From Candidatus Zhuqueibacterota bacterium (GTDB lineage Bacteria; KSB1; UBA2214), in contig JAKJDB010000117.1 in NCBI GenBank assembly GCA_022706175.1, positions 1 to 7,307 of the forward strand: a stretch of 7,307 nt of DNA, in the 5' to 3' direction. The translations under genes and the position numbers were made by a program. Shown here piece after piece: positions 6,218 through 7,307 of this stretch (positions are counted from its first letter, which is position 1; the number at the start of each line of letters is the position of its first letter). The notes beneath the pieces were generated by a model, which was not told the origin of the DNA, ran no database searches, and was given only the letters and a program-made list of their open reading frames with translations.

Positions 6218-7307
6218 TTATTTTTCGTAAACGCGGACCACGCGAAAGCCCACATCGGTGCAGTCGGAATACCACCACAAGCTTTTTGGATTTTGCGGAT
6301 CGGTCATCAGCCAGGCATCGGTCTGGGTGGCGTCGCGGTTGGCGCTGCGCAGATCCGCTGCATCGCTTTTGAAAGACCCTCCGCGAATGACATGTTCGCT
6401 GCCGCTTTTAGGCCCCATCGGATCGACCACGCCCTCCTGGCTGTAGGACGACAAGATGTGGGGATCATAGTAATCCAGGCAGAATTCACGCACATTGCCG
6501 GCCATGTTGAACAGACCGAACGGATTTGGTTTGCCCTGTGTCACCGGTACGGTGCGGCTGTTGCTGTTGGCCTCATACACCGCGTAACCGGCGATCAGGC
6601 TGGTGTCGGCGCCGACCAGTCGGTTCCACAGCCTTCGACGGGTGTATCGGCCTGGATCGCCGTTAAAAAAGTAGGGATCGACGGATCCGGCGCGACAGGC
6701 GTACTCCCACTCTGCTTCCGTGGGAAGACGATAGAGTTTGCCGGTCACTTCACTGAGCCATTGACAATACTGGGTGGCGGCATAGTGGGTCATGGTGATG
6801 GCCGGCCGTGCGCCCTTGCCCCAGCCCTGATCCGGTGATCCGTAGGGCGGCGTCGGTCCGGTGACCAGGTCCAACTCGTCGATGTCCTTAGCCCAATATT
6901 CCCGCTTGCCGCGGCCCCGTTCGGCAAAGTAGCGCTCCCACTCGGCCCAGCTCACTTCTGTTTTCGACATCCAGAATTGGCTGAGGGTCACCTGCCGCTG
7001 CGGCCCTTCGTCGGTCTCCCGACAGCTCTCGGTCTCTGGGCTGCCCATGAGAAATTTTCCACCCGGAATGGCGATCATTTCAAAGGTGACCTGACTGGCG
7101 GGGAGGGTTTCTGTATAGTTTTCAAAGGGGACGTTGAGCAGGGGACGACGGGCGATCAGGATGCGCTTTTGCGGCTTTTTCGCTAAAATGGCGCTGTCCA
7201 CTTTTGCCATCTCCTGATAATGCCCCACCTGCAAATGGCAGTTGATGCACCGCACGCTGGCGGTGTTTTTAAGGTAGTAGACGTGCGCGTCGACACCCTT
7301 GCTGCTC
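6218..7307 (-). CDS. Cytochrome c (NapC/NirT-like) heme site fused to a SUMF1/FGE-type domain, N-terminus outside window
   Basis: The frame is open to the right edge, so the gene is partial; 362 residues are visible and it ends with TAA at 6218-6220. A GTG at 7255 is in frame, but it lies inside a heme motif context and is not a credible start. Visible residues 20-24 are CINCH, a CxxCH heme c site, and CINCHLQVGH resembles the last heme of NapC/NirT-type cytochromes. From about 77 onward comes a formylglycine-generating-enzyme-like (SUMF1/EgtB/PvdO) domain: IPGGKFLMGS, then LPTEAEWEYACRAG, NPFGLFNMAGNVREF, HVIRGGSF and finally VGFRVVR. The segment after RGGSF reads KSDAADLRSANR and lacks the two cysteines that bind copper in true FGEs. 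It is therefore probably not a sulfatase activator. Membrane anchoring and further hemes upstream are expected but not seen. It is the first visible gene of the operon. Confidence 0.85.
   Translation of the reverse strand, partial: SSKGVDAHVYYLKNTASVRCINCHLQVGHYQEMAKVDSAILAKKPQKRILIARRPLLNVPFENYTETLPASQVTFEMIAIPGGKFLMGSPETESCRETDEGPQRQVTLSQFWMSKTEVSWAEWERYFAERGRGKREYWAKDIDELDLVTGPTPPYGSPDQGWGKGARPAITMTHYAATQYCQWLSEVTGKLYRLPTEAEWEYACRAGSVDPYFFNGDPGRYTRRRLWNRLVGADTSLIAGYAVYEANSNSRTVPVTQGKPNPFGLFNMAGNVREFCLDYYDPHILSSYSQEGVVDPMGPKSGSEHVIRGGSFKSDAADLRSANRDATQTDAWLMTDPQNPKSLWWYSDCTDVGFRVVRVYEK

Noticed and set aside
6164..6838. 224-residue plus-strand open frame
   Set aside because: It is antisense to the SUMF1-type domain, which carries all the family motifs on the minus strand.
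7253..7255. GTG at 7255 as the start of the SUMF1-type gene
   Set aside because: The frame stays open upstream to the window edge with protein-like sequence, and a GTG start would begin two residues before the first heme cysteine, with no signal peptide or SD.

Overview
The window reads as bacterial chromosome. It holds a canonical bacterial initiator tRNA gene, sigma-70-type promoter elements, Shine-Dalgarno (SD) sites, intrinsic terminators, Tat signals (RRDFF, RRDFL) and lipoprotein-type cysteines. The mix of Tat-exported sugar-metabolism lipoproteins, a NapC/NirT-like heme site fused to a SUMF1-type domain, and a large secreted beta-rich lipoprotein resembles Gram-negative environmental lineages of the FCB type (Bacteroidota, KSB1, Calditrichota-like). 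That placement is inference only, because no marker here fixes the phylum.

Layout, left to right. (1) Positions 2-679 (+) are the C-terminal end of a large protein cut by the window edge. A hairpin follows its stop directly and is probably its terminator. (2) Positions 717-963 are a compact, self-contained transcription unit for initiator tRNA-fMet: a near-consensus promoter (TTGACT-N17-TATATT), a leader of about 80 nt with a potential stem-loop, the tRNA at 831-904, and a strong 17-bp hairpin plus T9 terminator. (3) Positions 1151-3300 (-) are a large predicted lipoprotein gene that is broken by a one-base frameshift near 1680. Read through the break it would be about 716 residues. It has a ZU5-like N-terminal segment, a central region that looks like a metallopeptidase with its zinc ligands lost, and a beta-rich C-terminus. 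Its SD is partly enclosed in a perfect 8-bp hairpin. (4) Positions 3301-3929 hold no convincing gene. They contain the leader of the lipoprotein gene, a run of small palindromes around 3721-3818, and the hairpin that ends the next operon. (5) Positions 3930-7307 (-) are an operon of three genes, transcribed right to left: a cytochrome c/SUMF1-type fusion cut by the right edge, then a Tat-exported Gfo/Idh/MocA oxidoreductase, then a Tat-exported xylose-isomerase-like TIM-barrel protein. The last two are 11 nt apart.

How they may work together. The two Tat-targeted enzymes look like an extracytoplasmic sugar-modifying pair, an NAD(P)-type oxidoreductase and a metal-dependent isomerase, epimerase or lyase. 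The upstream heme-containing fusion raises the possibility of a link to respiratory electron transfer. The families are clear from motifs, but the substrate and the redox link are inference. The most unusual items are the heme-SUMF1 fusion, the frameshifted lipoprotein with a degenerate peptidase motif, and the SD-overlapping hairpin.
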